This document shows, piece after piece, positions 23,901-36,960 of a stretch of DNA of 64,000 nucleotides. This stretch comes from Erythrocercus mccallii. Lineage: Eukaryota; Chordata; Aves; Passeriformes; Dicruridae. The stretch spans positions 2,052,430 to 2,116,429 of the forward strand of contig VZRG01000006.1 in assembly GCA_013397435.1 (NCBI GenBank), given 5' to 3'. Positions within the stretch are counted from its first letter, which is position 1. The number at the start of each line of letters is the position of its first letter. The notes beneath the pieces were generated by a model that saw only the letters and a list, made by a program, of their open reading frames with translations, was not told the origin of the DNA and searched no databases. The translations under genes were made by a program, and so were the position numbers.

Positions 23901-26900
23901 TCTTACAACTGCAGTCATTGTGGAGACTAAGATTTCTAGATATTTTAAAAAATACATATTACATAAGCACAATGAATGTGGTGCCAGGGAAAGAAAAGGA
24001 AAAAAACCCCATATTTTATTCTGCTTTTTAAAGGAAAAACCCCTATTGATTTCAATTGGCATGACTTAATGGACCCTAAGACAAAAGCCCTGATGCAGAC
24101 AGCAGACTTGTATTGTACCTATTTCCTCAAAGCACGTCTGGAAAAGCCTGGCTCTCAGTTCCAGCCCCTCAGCCTCCCTCAATGGGTACAGTGGAAGCAC
24201 TTGACTGAGAACAGTAGCTAGACTGGCAGCTCTTCATTCCATAGGCTTTTGCTGCTGCATTTTAACATCACCACCACAGACAGTTTTTTCTAAAATCCAG
24301 TTGAGGGTGCCAACTCTAAGGATACTACTCTGAAAATGACTGGAAAAAAAATCTACTTCTGTGCTATAAACATAACTATATCCTTATGTCAATGTTATTC
24401 TTTGTGCTTTTTGGTGTCAAATTGGACAGCAGTGACACAAAGCCTGTAATATGAAGTAAAATGAATTCCAGATGGATTGCCCCAGTTTGTTATTTCAGTA
24501 GCATTCAGAACAATTTTAATTTATTTTTACTAAAAATTGTAGCTTACAAAGATGCCTTTGATGGTTTAGCTCAAGGGTGTAAATACATAAATACATACTT
24601 GTGCTTTAAAAAGAGGACCACAAAGTCTTTAAATATCAGCAACTGTAACAGCTAGTCAGATGCTGGAGTGTATGGGATTTGGAATCTTTGGCAGCAGACT
24701 TCATCAAAACTATCCCATAATTTTAGAATTTTATTAGTTTTTAATATATGTATAAAATGAGACACACACACCTACAATATAGCTCTGAACTTACTTCATT
24801 TGTATTCAGACGTCTGTATTTATCATTAACCTCAGAAGACTTCAGTGAATTCAATTTTGAGGCAGGTGCAACTCGGTTAAAAAGCGTACATCAAGGAAGA
24901 GGGACAGGGCTTGTTCAGACAAATGAACAAACATGCATTTCACCCTTGCCTAGCAGTTAGTTCATTGTCTTGGAGGAAAGACTCTAGGATTGTAATTGCT
25001 GTTTCCCAGGAAGATTGTACATGCCTTTCCGGGCATGAGATCTAGGATGCAATGACATATCTTGATCAATTGAATACACTCATCTCTAATTTTCTGTTTG
25101 GAATTTAGATGATTTATAGGTCTCCAAAGGCCAACATATACCTGTTTGAGATAGGTTGAACCTCACTCTAAAAGGTGAAACAACTGCAATGGATAAACAT
25201 TATTGTCTGACTTGTTACATGTAGTGAGATTTCTTTTGCGTCAAATAAGAAGACAATGTTGAATATTGATTGTACTTGGTTGTTTCTATAAATTAGAAAC
25301 TATACACTATTTCACATGTGACTTCCCATATAATAAAACTGTTTGTTTAATGGTAAAACTCAAGAATTCAGTTACTGGGAGAAATTGAGTGCTTCAGCTC
25401 ACACATGGCAATATTAACCAGGTGAAGTTTGCATACCCAGCAGTAATATTGTACTGAATATAAGAGAAACACCAAGAGAAAAAAAAAAAAAAGAATGCTG
25501 TCTTCCATATACTGTATGTATCATTTCCTTTATACTCTCCTCAATAATATTTGTATTCACATGGATTTAGATTCATTCCACCCCAAGTAAGAGCTTAGGG
25601 GCACACAAGGTACATATCCAGTAACTGAATTTTCCTAATAGTTAATGGAGACAAGTCCTCCAAAGAGTAATTTAGCTTACTGCGGATCAGCCTTGCCTTC
25701 TGGACAGGCCCATCTTTTTACATTGGCTGCATGAGCTGCTTAGTAAGATCAAAATATTAATTAAAGCATTATAGGTGCCTGAATTTAGATAAGGGGAACA
25801 TATGCTTTGACTCCTACAATGAACGTAGTGCCACAGATGTGGTTAGGATGTTATAAATGCTGGCATTTCCATGCTGTTTCATTTACAAATATCTTTTATT
25901 ATTGGTGTAGTATGTGATAGTTTGATAGTCTTTGAGCCAGGAAAGTTATTTTCAGTCACAATGCTGGTACACGATGTATGGTGGCAGTATGTGTAGTGGG
26001 TAGTGGCAGTAAATATTTTCCTGCCTTTGCTAGTTATTTGTCTTAGCTCTGAACTGCAGAGAACCACCTACTCAACTGCAAGAATAGTTCAGTCTCTATG
26101 CCATTGAGTCTTCACTGCAGACTCTGGGACCACCAGGAAGGTCCAAATATCTGAGCTCCAGATTGTCTACACAGTTTGCCAGTTACTATTTACTTGTTAG
26201 CCAAGCAATCACATGCTTCATGGCTTGTAATAATAAAGACATTTAATCCTATTTACTTCATTTAGAAAGAAAAAAAAAAGTTGCAGCTAACGTTCATGAC
26301 AATGTTTTTATAATATAAGTCAATCAGGGTTTGGTTTCAGGCCAAAGGAAATTTCAGAAACACCATTATTTCTATTAATTGCAACTTAAGTACTTTTCAA
26401 TACCTCACTAAATGCCAAGGAAATTACCATCAGAAATTGCAGTAGTAATTCAAGGTTTTTGTAGCAATTGCAATTCACTTGCAATTTCAATTGTTTTCAG
26501 TTAAGTGCATTAGAAACTGCTAGGGTTGCTGCTAAGGCTTCCAGGGAAACAGGCATGTTCCAATACTTGCACAGTCAAAGAAGTCTGAAGACTGGGCTCT
26601 GCTGTCACTTTTACATCTATAAAATCATTCCTACCACTCTCAGATAAGATCTCAGGACTATATTTAGAGGACAGGTTAATGGCATTGTCTTTGCATAATA
26701 GCCTGGAAATATTTAAGCTTAGAAACTTAATTTCCTTTTCATAAAGTTGCTGATATGGCTCACACCTTACAAAACATTAAAGGTAGATTACCCAGCTCCA
26801 GAAATCTGATATTTAGATATGTTCTAATCTACAATAGGGAAATGAGTCCTTCTAGGATGATAGCTGTTACACTCCCTGTTGTACAAGTCCAACATTGCTG

Positions 26901-29900
26901 ACATGAATTGTGCTCTAGAGGTGGTTATTTCTCTTCACTGGTTTTAAAGGATGCTTACAAGACAAACTCAAGTAGACATGATAATACAAGAATTTTCTAA
27001 TCCTATTTATAGGCATAATATTGACAAAATAGATTTAACTACTCCCAATCCACCTAGTTCACTTGCAGTTACAAAGTTAAAAACTGACTTTCAAAGACTC
27101 TATCTAATAATGATCGTCCATCTGTCTTTAAACTCTTTGGATTTCAGAATCTGCACAGAACCCATTGTTAGGATCACTGCCATCCTGGTATACAGACAAT
27201 GTTTTTAATGTTTTTTTTTCTCCTTAGCACTCTCTGTTATGCACTTTGGTTTTTGTCTCCAGTTCACTCGATTTCTTACATTATCAAGCCAAACACTTAG
27301 AGAAGCTATAAAGCATCTGAATCATTCCCAGTATGATTCTGTGATAAGCAAAAAAAGTATCCTGTCTCTTACATATAGATTATATTTCAGATTTTACCCA
27401 GATGCCCATTGTCACCTATTCATGCATAACTGAGCTGCAGTACCATCTCCTGTGCAACACTTCAAGCAAAATTTCAGATCCCTTTCAGTTACTTTGTTAA
27501 GATATTTGGCACAGTGTGTCTAAGAATAATGTTTTACTTTCATGTTTTTCTAGTAGTTAGCTTAGTAGATTATTTGTAGATCAAAAGATCTGAAAACATG
27601 GAGATTGAAATTAAATAATAAATATCAATCTGACTGAATTAGAACCAGAGTTTTAGAAGGCAGCTTTAACATTCATGCTTTAGTTTGCAGTATTGTTTGA
27701 AGTTTTTAAGCCAAGAAAACAATATGAAGGGCAGCCTCGTGGTCAAAGCTGGGTTGAAAGCTTTTTTGTTTAGTACTTCTTAACTCTTAACTCTAGTTGT
27801 AGGATAATCTTTCAAGGAAGCATTTGAAAGGCTCTTAGAGACCATCTTCCAAAAAGTATATTTCAAAATTACCTTGACAGAATATTCAGATTAATAATAC
27901 ATTAGTGAACATAATTTACATACATGGTGACTTTATATTGTAGTCTTAAAAGTCCAATTGATGATGTCCTGCAGATCACCTTTAACCTCTCAAATCTCAT
28001 CAGAGTAAAAAAAAAATAACATTCTCTTGGTCCAGCAGTTGCTAGGGGTAAAAGGAATCACTGAGGCCAAAGCTAAGCATGTCACAATGAATAGTGGAAT
28101 TCCTCTGACAGCCACAGCTCCTGCTGAAATCATAGTCTGCCTGTGGCTGGTCCATAGACAGCAAGGGGAATGCTATTAAAACTGTTAGAAGTTTGGATGA
28201 TTATGGAACATAATTGGTTAAAACACAGTCTCCCTCAGTGCCTGTGAATAATCCAATATCCATGAGGAACAGATTACACAAATTCCTGCAGCCCTTTAGA
28301 TCTTGGATTACAATTTGCCAAGGCTTCAAAAATTAGGCAACCTATGAAAATGTTCTTCGGAAAGTCAGAATAAGAACCGTAGTTTCTGTAGCTGCTGGCG
28401 GATTTTACAGGGCTTCCCTTCCACCTGGCCTGATTAAGCCCTCTAAACTGCCCTATGAGACATTTCCAGATCAAACTGTGTTTTCTATACTGATGCAGTC
28501 TATATATCCATGTGGGTTTTTAAAATAATGAAACCTGCATGGGAAAAAAAACAAACCCACTAATGCATCTTAAGAAACAAGGAAGCATCAAACCCAACAA
28601 CACACATTCTCATCTACAATGTAGCCTCTTATGTAGAATATTTACAATTATTGCATAAGAAAAGTTAAAGTATAAATTCCAACCATTCCTTTTATTGAAA
28701 CAGCTCCCTCTGAAATAAATTAATTTTATTTCTTTTTCAAATCAAAGTAAATCTATATTTATGGTATCATGGTAATTGTTGTTGGTCATTTTACTCTACA
28801 AGAACTCACTTCAATGTAGTAAATATTTTGAATCAAACACTATATTAGTTTAAAGACACCAAAGAGATTTTTCTGATCATAAAATATATCCAGTCATGGA
28901 GTTACTTTTTAGAAGGATTTTTTTAGTGGACTTAATTCCTTTTTAATTTTTAGGTCTGACCAAGAGATTAATAATTATAAGTTGTCTAAATAATTTATCA
29001 TTAAGATTTAAATTGATATTTTCTTGTTCTTCTTGTCAGAATGCATTTACTTTATAGAGAAGGATTTTTGAGGTTGTTCCACAACTTTTCTTTTACATCA
29101 CACTAAACTCAAAACTAGAATCACTGATGCAATAGATTCCACTAATTACTGGTACAGAGATACTCATGGAAATAAACATATCATTTTAACAGTGAAAAAC
29201 CTGTGCAGAAATCTCAAGTTTCCGTTCATTTTATTTAGTCAAGACCAATAATCTCATAGTCCTTAGGAGACTCTGCAAGCACAAACAGAAGCAGCCAGCT
29301 GTGAAGGAGCTGTGCTGAAGTAGCAGTGAGGAAACCTGTCACTGAAATACCATAATGCTTTCTCCAAAGCCTTCAGGCAATTTCTCCTCTTTCAGGCAAC
29401 CACTTAGTTTTGAAATGCCTGCTTTGTGCTAACACTGCCATATCATTAAATCAATCTCTCTTTTGGTCTCAACTATTCCAGTTATTAAAAGATATAATCA
29501 ACATCTTTGATGGATTAAGTAATGATCCAATAAAACTGCAGTCAGCCAAAAGATAGATTTTAACCATGTAACTTCTATGCTGAACAGTTCCTTTATGAGC
29601 AAAAGGAACACAAAAAATACCAATTGGTTCTAATTAGTCTGTACCTGTTGCAAAATGCAGTGAGATAATCCCTTTTATTGACAGATGTTGAATATTTCAG
29701 ATTTTAATCCTCCAAAATACAGGCTAATGCAGGTATCACTGTAATCAGAAGCACAGGATGATGGGGAGAATCATATCCCTAAGCTTAATTAAGTATAGAC
29801 ATAACAAAGAAACATTTATAAACATACTTTTTTTTCTTGAGGCACTAAAATTACAATAACAATTACAACATACACCTAGCAACTGTCTGCTAGTTAAAGT

Positions 29901-32162
29901 GGATATTGCAAAATAACCCTGAAAGATCTGTACCAAATGCTTGCCTTCATGTCTCAAGAACAAGCTGCCTATTGGACAGCAAATGGGTCTTTAATAAATG
30001 AGTTTCCTCAAACGAATGAAACATATTGGTTTCTTTCTAAAAGGATAAACCACTCTGTATGTTTAATTAGCATTCTGAAAGTTGAGAAACTGAAAAAAAT
30101 TAATTAAAATGAAGGAGAGTGTAAAGTAAATGTGATTAAAACTACCAAAATATCTTTTTATGATACCAAAGCAAATTTCATACAAGCATAGTTCTTTCCC
30201 TTAATTTTCCTTAGTAACTTTTAATCTTTAAATCTCTTGTTAGCTTTAATTTGAAGATAACTGAAATTCTATTATAGAAAAAAGAATTAAAAGCATGTGC
30301 ATTGACTAATATTAACTATACAATGTGACTTAATAATTCTTTTCAAATCCCTAGGCTATCTGGGATGTTCACTGCTGCATATCTAAGTTATTTAAAGCAG
30401 TATTCTGTACTATGTCAAGGCAAGGAGCATAACAACTCAGCTTCATCCCTGCCTTTCAAGATTTGGAACATGCATGAGTCTTTCATTACTCCTTGAGGAG
30501 GGACAACATGGAGACCTTGGTTGCCAGAAGAAACTGGTCATTTCCCCAGAGAGCTGAAGGATGAACAGAACAAGAAATCTGAAAACCATGAAATGCTCTT
30601 GCTCAGGAGTCAGACCTTCTGCTCCTGCAGCTGCCTACTCCAACGGGCCCAGACACATCTTCAGTTAAGAAAGTCCTCACCACTGGTTGATATGCAGAAC
30701 ACTAAATATTGCTATTCTAGCTGATCAGGATAAATACCAAATTAAAAATTTAAATAGAAGAAAAAAAATGTTCTTGTTCATAATACTAAAGCATACCTTT
30801 TACTAATTTAGACCATCACTTGTATTCATGTTTTTAAAAATGTTCTCCTATCTTTGACCTTTCCTTCATGTTATATCTTTTTAAGAATTTTAAATATGAC
30901 TTCAATATGTGGCTATTATCTTTTCTATTAATTTTTAATACAAGGTTCAAGCAGTTGTCTGCAAATTATGTTATGGGTTAAGTTCTTGATTTACCATAGT
31001 GGAATTTGCACCCTTCCTACTTTCACTTCTGTTCTTATGCATTTCTAAGTGGTAAGATCCTGTTAATAACATCAGATGGTGAGTTCATAGAGGCTTATGT
31101 CTGTTAGTGTTGTTTAAAAATTAGATGCTAAGTCTAAATAGGTACAGAGGGATCCTCCATCTCTGCATGTTTAACAAGGGGTGACCCTTGGAGATGGAAA
31201 CTCAGCTCACCTCTCACATGAATTAGGTTTGGGAGCATTTCTTTTTTTTCCACAAGTCATAGAAAAAATCTGGCTAAATGGACACTTAAAGTTAGGTGTG
31301 ATGATTATGAGCCTTAGTTAAACATATTTTAAAGTAGGCCTTTTCTTCCTTTATGTGTTTTATAATTGCTTTTGACAAGCTTTATTTTCTAAATTACTTT
31401 CCTATAATGCTATTGACAAATTTTTACTATTATCATTAAATAACATTTAACATTTTAAAAAATAATGGGTTTATTATGGAAAATTATCTTCTCCAACATG
31501 CAGACAACAGCACTTTTTGAATAAGCTTTCTTTTTTCACATTTTCTTATTTATATGAAATGCACAGAGCAGTTTTCCAATAACAGTATTACTGCAGATGG
31601 TGAAAATCTGAAAAAAAATAATCTACAGTATTTAAAGAACAGCAGTTATGATTTATAATCACAAGTGCATTAAAGTCTTGTCTATTGCTGAAACAGATCC
31701 TGACACGTCTGTGATTTGACAGGGAACATTATCTCACAAATTGGTCACTAATTACTGTTGAAAATCAATTCACTGAAATAATGGCTTGGAAGTATTGCTG
31801 AATGGTTTGTCATGAAGGATATATATGAGTGAAGATAAAATGCTTTAATTCAGCTGCAATTTATAAGTTATGTCTGGGCTGCCAATCACCTCTAACAGTC
31901 AGGGCACTTCTTCCAGTGGTCGGAAATCCTGTCAGCATTTTCACAAGTGGGAAGTAATTGAATTAACTGCAAAATGCTAACATTATCCCTTTTCATGTGC
32001 ACTGGGAAGAAAAAAGAAATTACATGTCATAGGAAGACTGAAATGTTTTAAGACAGAAGCAATTAGGGGGCATAACAGCAGACTGACCTGCTTTCTATTC
32101 TAGATATCATGGGTCTCTCTGCTACATTATGTGAAGGAGATAAAAATACAGACATTAGCTTG
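23901..32162. other. Long AT-rich non-coding stretch
   Basis: About 8.3 kb without a supportable gene. It contains a 14-nt A run (25479-25492), a short inverted repeat at 26466-26486 and a nested hairpin at 31156-31198. The bases near 24035-24060 (CCTATTGATTTCAATTGGC) resemble the 'CCATTGACTTCAATGGGA' core of an old amniote interspersed repeat, but the match is too short to annotate on its own. Confidence 0.55.
25479..25492. repeat. Poly-A run (14 nt)
   Basis: Fourteen consecutive A residues following ACCAAGAG. It is a simple mononucleotide tract in non-coding DNA. Confidence 0.85.
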
Positions 32163-32262
32163 CAAAAAAAAAAAAAAAAAAAAAAAACCAAAAAAAAAAA
32201 AAAAAAAACAAACAAAAAAACACACAAAAAAACAACAAAACAAAACAAAAAAACCAAAACCA
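32163..32262. repeat. A/C-only simple repeat, 100 nt
   Basis: One hundred consecutive bases contain only A and C on the + strand: a 24-nt A run, then CC, then an 18-nt A run, followed by irregular ACAAA, CACAC and AAACC units. The two open frames across it encode Lys-rich or Phe-rich nonsense. I see no clear retroposed body on its left, so I treat it as a degenerate A-rich microsatellite. Confidence 0.9.
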
Positions 32263-32789
32263 GCAGGGACCTGTGGCTCAGGGAAGTTAAAAGGTTCTCT
32301 TATTGACTAGAAAAGGATTAAGATCTGCTACTCAGCACACAATGTATATATATTTATACATACATCTATATATGCACATATATAATCATCATAATATTCA
32401 TATAGCAAATATCATTCAATATAGCAAATAGTGCAGTATTATGTAAAATCTTAGCAGATTCATTAGCAGTAGTGTTAGTCATAATGAACTAAGAAAAGTC
32501 AGATGAACAGATGCTAATTTTCCACAGGGACATTCAGCTCTTTTCTTGGCATGATAAAGGGGATACTTTTATCTTTTCTGTCCTTAGTAAAAGCACACAA
32601 GAAAAAAAAAAATATTAATTTCAATTACCATAGCAAAAACCACAAATAGGTGTGTCCCATTGTATCCCTATTTCACTCTCTTTCATGACACTTGATTACA
32701 TAACACAATATATTAAAAATAAATTACCTAAAATACTTTTTTTCTGTCTTCACCTAACATAAGTGAAAGACTTGTTTGTAAGTTTATTG

Positions 32790-32850
32790 GATGAAAATCT
32801 TTTCTTATTGAAATCAATAGCACTTAGGTCCTATTAGGATTCACTTGACC
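32790..32850. repeat. Possible ancient amniote repeat relic
   Basis: The segment containing TTATTGAAATCAATAG followed by CACTTAGGTCC resembles the 'ATTGAAGTCAATGGGA ... TTAGGTGCCTA' pattern common in old interspersed repeats of birds and reptiles. It is short and recalled from memory, and I cannot name the family. Confidence 0.3.
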
Positions 32851-35479
32851 ACAATTTCATCTGCAACTGAGGACCAAAAATGTTTGACTATTTATTTTGA
32901 CCTCTTTCATTACACAGGGTGTAAAATTTAATGAAGTAATTTCTGCATCAAGCCTAATAACTTCCTGATGAGCTTAAGTACATGATTTAGAGAAATATTC
33001 AGCTATAGCTGCTCCATCACTTTGGTTAGAAAATTCTCCCAACAATTAATTATTCTCATTATTTAAAAAAAATTGTCTACATAATTTCCCATCCAAATCT
33101 GTCTTATTATCCTTTGTCTGTGTTTTAAAAAGATAAATTACTCTGTGCTGGCAGTTTTGGAAGGATTTCACATGAACTCAAGAGAAGCAGTACTGCTTTT
33201 TTTTTACTTTACGTGGCCATTCAGGCATGGTGATGGGCAAGCTGCCATTAGATATTTTCCTAATTAACACAATTTAGTCTCAGTTGAAGACATAAATGTT
33301 CTCTGAAGCAAAGATGACAAAAGCAGGCTAAAAGAGCAAATTGCACAAGTGAGCCAAATTGATTCTTAAGGCAGAAGACAAGTTGTGTACATCAAATAAA
33401 GTGAGAGGCGGATAAGCCAGAATGGCTTTTTTCAAGAAAAAAAAGAAATAAAGAACTATGCCTTTTCAAGTAAAAAAGTACCATAAAACAGTACTGCTGC
33501 ATGGACCAAACAAACTCAACACAGGTATGTCTTAAAATATAAAGGATAGACTAAACAGCAGAATCATCACTATGATTCACACTCATTAATAATTTCCACA
33601 GGGGGAATCTGGATTAAAGATTTATATACTTTGTCTAAGTCCCTTAAGAGATGGTAGTAATCATAAATTTTTTCTCATTCAAGTTGCCAAATACATTAAG
33701 GAGTTTCCAAATTGGTGAGCAAGGAATTCGATTCAGCGCCTTCAGCTCAAGTCTAGCATATAAAAAGCTTTCTCTTCATGGACAAAGGGGGCAAAAAGAA
33801 GAAAACATATTCTGAGAAGAATGAAAAGGGAAGTTATCCTGTGTTTTGCTGAAGCCAAGGACTGGCGTTCCTTGACAACAAAACTGTGACATGACCTTAG
33901 TATGCTCCACATTGTCTAAAGAGATCTGACATTTCTGATTATAATCTCTTTATCATCATAAACAGGCAGTTTAACTTTATTGCACAGTCTTCAGAACAAT
34001 TTGTCCTTGTCACCTGTTCTTATTTTTCTAAAAAATAAACTCCTTATAAAGCTGTTTCAGACAGGAGAGATGTGAAGGATTTGTTTACAAGCTTATAATC
34101 AGCAGCATATGAACTCTATAGTGAGGATAAAATTACACATGCTAACCTCTTGCCTTACTCATGAAGATCTGAAGTTTGGCCCGTGATATAAAGTCTCAAC
34201 ATGAATGACCTTGTGAGCCATAATTAAAATTCCTTGAAGCAAAGGTTTTTCAAAAGTTTTAATAGTTTGCAGCCCTGGCATGTGTAGCCCACGCTACCCT
34301 GACATTGACTTAGGTGAACTGACTGCAGCTGGTATCTCTCTACAGCAAAAGGTGGGGATGAGATACAAAGGTTTTTATGGAACAACTGATGCTTTTCACC
34401 CATTAGTGTCAGTGTGGGTTGGCTTTTTTCTTACATCAAAAGAAAAAAAAAATAAATGTGCAATTACATCTTCCTTTCCTTTTATTCTTTGAAGACTAAT
34501 GAAAGTTAGTCTTTACATACATATAAATGAAAAATGTACACTTGGTGATTCTGTCCTAGTAAATCATAATACAGAAGACTTTCAGAAACTGTATCTAAAT
34601 AAGGGAAATACATCTGATCTGATTTCAGGAAGGTTGGAAAACCTTCTCTCTTGGAAACATTTTCATGTGTATTAATACCAGAAACAGAAGCTTCTTTCTA
34701 CTTTCTTAAGGAAGCTGAATATTACACTTGAAGCATACTACACAGAACCTAGCCTATGAATGCATGTATTATCCTTTCCATTTCTCCAAGAGAGGTATTT
34801 TTTTTCCCTTGGAGGCGTATAGGCATGCAAAGTGAAGCTGGCTGAAACCTCAGTGCTGGGGAACAGAAGCATGTTTTAATGGAAAACTTCCTTATAGAAA
34901 TGTTGATTTCCTGCTATGAACTTTTGATATATGGGAAACATATATACTTTAAATAATGTCCATGAAGAAATAACTGACATTGAACTTCTGTTCTTTGTGT
35001 GAATAATATTTTCACCACATTAGTTCCTTGTTTTTAGTTAAGTACAAACGTGAATGATGAAAAGGGTAAGTAAATACAGAATATCTATTTTGCATTAACT
35101 AGTGAATGAAAATCTCTGTACAACTTGTGCAAGGGATTATAACTGAGCAAATGGCACAGTGCTAACCTAAAGCACAGGAACAATTACTGAAAAGGGTTTA
35201 GGAAAAGTGTGTATTTAAAGAAGAACAAAACTTTATAAACCAAAAGTGTGGAGATGTGTAGCATGTATACACGTATACCTATGTATAGACACATCAAAGA
35301 AATGTGTGTCTATATACACACTATATCATTATACATATAAACATGTAAACACATTTCTATACTGTTCTCCTCATGTTAATATTTGTTTTCATCTTACTGT
35401 ATCAGAAGAATATATGATCACTGGAAAATAAGGTTACCAATTAGTTCACCTTTTTTGAATGCAAAGCTGTTCTTAAAAA

Positions 35480-35545
35480 TGTGCCCCTGAAGCCGAGTGC
35501 CTCTGGTGCTGGCAAAACTCTCACTGAATTTCAAGAGCATAAACT
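35480..35545. repeat. Possible ancient amniote repeat relic
   Basis: The text TCTGGTGCTGGCAAAACTCT followed by CACTGAATTTCAAGAGC resembles the old 'GGCAAAACTCCCATTGACTTCAATGGGAGC' pattern. A similar core, CTCTGGCAAAACTTT, recurs near 43218. It is too short for a firm call. Confidence 0.3.
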
Positions 35546-36224
35546 TATTACCTGGTGCTGGATTGTATCAGTTCAAGGATACACTTTCCTAGTCTTTTAC
35601 TAAAAGCACTATGGAATCTTCTCACAAACCTCTCAAGTTTTAATGCTACATTCAGTGGTTCTTAGGGTGCTGCCTTCCAGAGTGTGATTACAGTGAGAGA
35701 GAGCAAAGCTAAAACACTTTTTCCCTTGATGTAAAGCAGTAGACCAGGTGCTTAAAAAGAGTAAGCTGTTTTTCAGATTATGAGAAAAAAGCACTTGGAT
35801 GGAGAGGCACACACTCTTACATATTTTGCTTCTTTCACCAAGGCAATTATTGAGTAAGGCAAATAAAATTATTGCCACTGATCTTTTGTAGGTATATACT
35901 CTGATTTGTATGAACATTCTTATTCAGAACACTAATTAAGCAGAATTGCCATCCTAAGGAAGAATGGGTTAATATTGTGCTGAAGGGATTTATCATGGAT
36001 AACTCTGGGACCAAAAAATATTTCCTCTGTAGCTATATTCACAGTAATGCTAACATTTAAGAGCATTAGAGCATTAGATTATGAATGCATTTCAACAGAC
36101 ACTGACATACAGGGACATGCGAAATTCTTCACTGGAGAAGAGTAAAGCTGTAGAAAAAAGTATTTTCGCTCCTTGGAAACACCCAGCTGCACTGGCACTA
36201 AATGGGTGTCTAAAAGAGTTTCAC

Positions 36225-36427
36225 CTGACAGGTATCCAAGAGTGAAGCTGTAAAATCTGCAAACCTTCTAGAGTACATCTTTGTACTTCTATTGTAATGC
36301 ATATAGTTTCTGTTGTATTTTTCACTGTGAGATCCATCATGAGCACAATGGAAGGAATGAAGCAGAATCGTGATCTCAGATTTTCTAAGGACCTCATCAG
36401 AGTTACTTTACATGCCCTCAATTCAAG
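36225..36427 (-). CDS. Possible internal exon, unknown protein
   Basis: On the minus strand a 203-base segment is open throughout in one frame: 67 codons plus two bases, so it would start in phase 0 and end in phase 2. It is bounded by a strong-looking acceptor (T-rich tract ending TGTGCTTTCAG, just above 36427) and a consensus donor (GTCAG|GTGAAA at 36225/36224). The translation begins LELRACKVTLMRSLENLRSR and ends LQLHSWIPV. I recognise no domain, and the hydrophobic FIPSIVLMM segment is short. No partner exon can be tied to it, so it could be chance, a pseudo-exon or part of a non-coding RNA. Confidence 0.18.
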
Positions 36428-36539
36428 CTGAAAGCACATGAAAATAAAAACATCATTAAGAAGTTGTTCTTTGCAAACACATAAACACTAACCTCAGTAC
36501 TCACTTTGCTGTTGAAATAGTTTATTCCTTTATTTTAAG

Positions 36540-36960
36540 TCCAAGTAGGAGGCTGCATGTAATTCCTGGGTAACCCAGGGAAACACTGGGAGTCACAGAC
36601 AACCATCCCTCTGAGTCATAATTCCTCCCTTGCTTCCTCCTTTCACCCTCAGCCTTTCCATTCACTTGTGGTCTTTTCCAGAAATAAATTCCTGCGCCGC
36701 CTCCATGCCAGCTCAGCTACACTGGCCAGCAAGTGGAAGAGCTGAGCCAAAAGCAATGTTAATTCCCTGTTCCCGGGGTGTTACCCAGGCTGGGCAGGCA
36801 GCAGAGCCTGCCCAGAGCTCCAGGCAGCCCTGCCAGTCTGGGAGGCTCACGGAGGATTACAAAGTAGTTGTGGGTTCTCTTGTGTTTAGCCTTTTATGTG
36901 GGCATTTCACTTTTATTCTTTACCTAACCATTCTCATTAAGATCAGAGATCCAGAGTCCA
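36540..36960. other. GC-rich patch in AT-rich surroundings
   Basis: This segment, mainly 36560-36850, is clearly richer in G and C than its neighbours, with a local group of CG dinucleotides (GCGCCGCC near 36694, CCCGGGG near 36774). It holds a perfect 7-bp inverted repeat CCTGGGT/ACCCAGG with a one-base spacer at 36565-36579. A 111-codon plus-strand open frame crosses it but shows no domain or splice support. It could be a small regulatory element, an exon of a non-coding transcript or an unrecognised repeat. Confidence 0.35.

Larger units (their letters stand above)
32263..36224. other. AT-rich non-coding stretch
   Basis: About 4 kb with no supportable gene. It starts with an AT/TA-rich patch (32343-32435) in which ATATAGCAAAT appears twice, and it includes two possible ancient repeat relics, listed separately. 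Confidence 0.5.

Noticed and set aside
23976..24221. 81-codon plus-strand frame with balanced composition
   Set aside because: It starts near a short text resembling an ancient amniote repeat core; no splice signals or family were recognised.
32063..32306. Lys-rich and Phe-rich open frames
   Set aside because: Translation of an A/C simple-sequence tract on each strand; no coding meaning.
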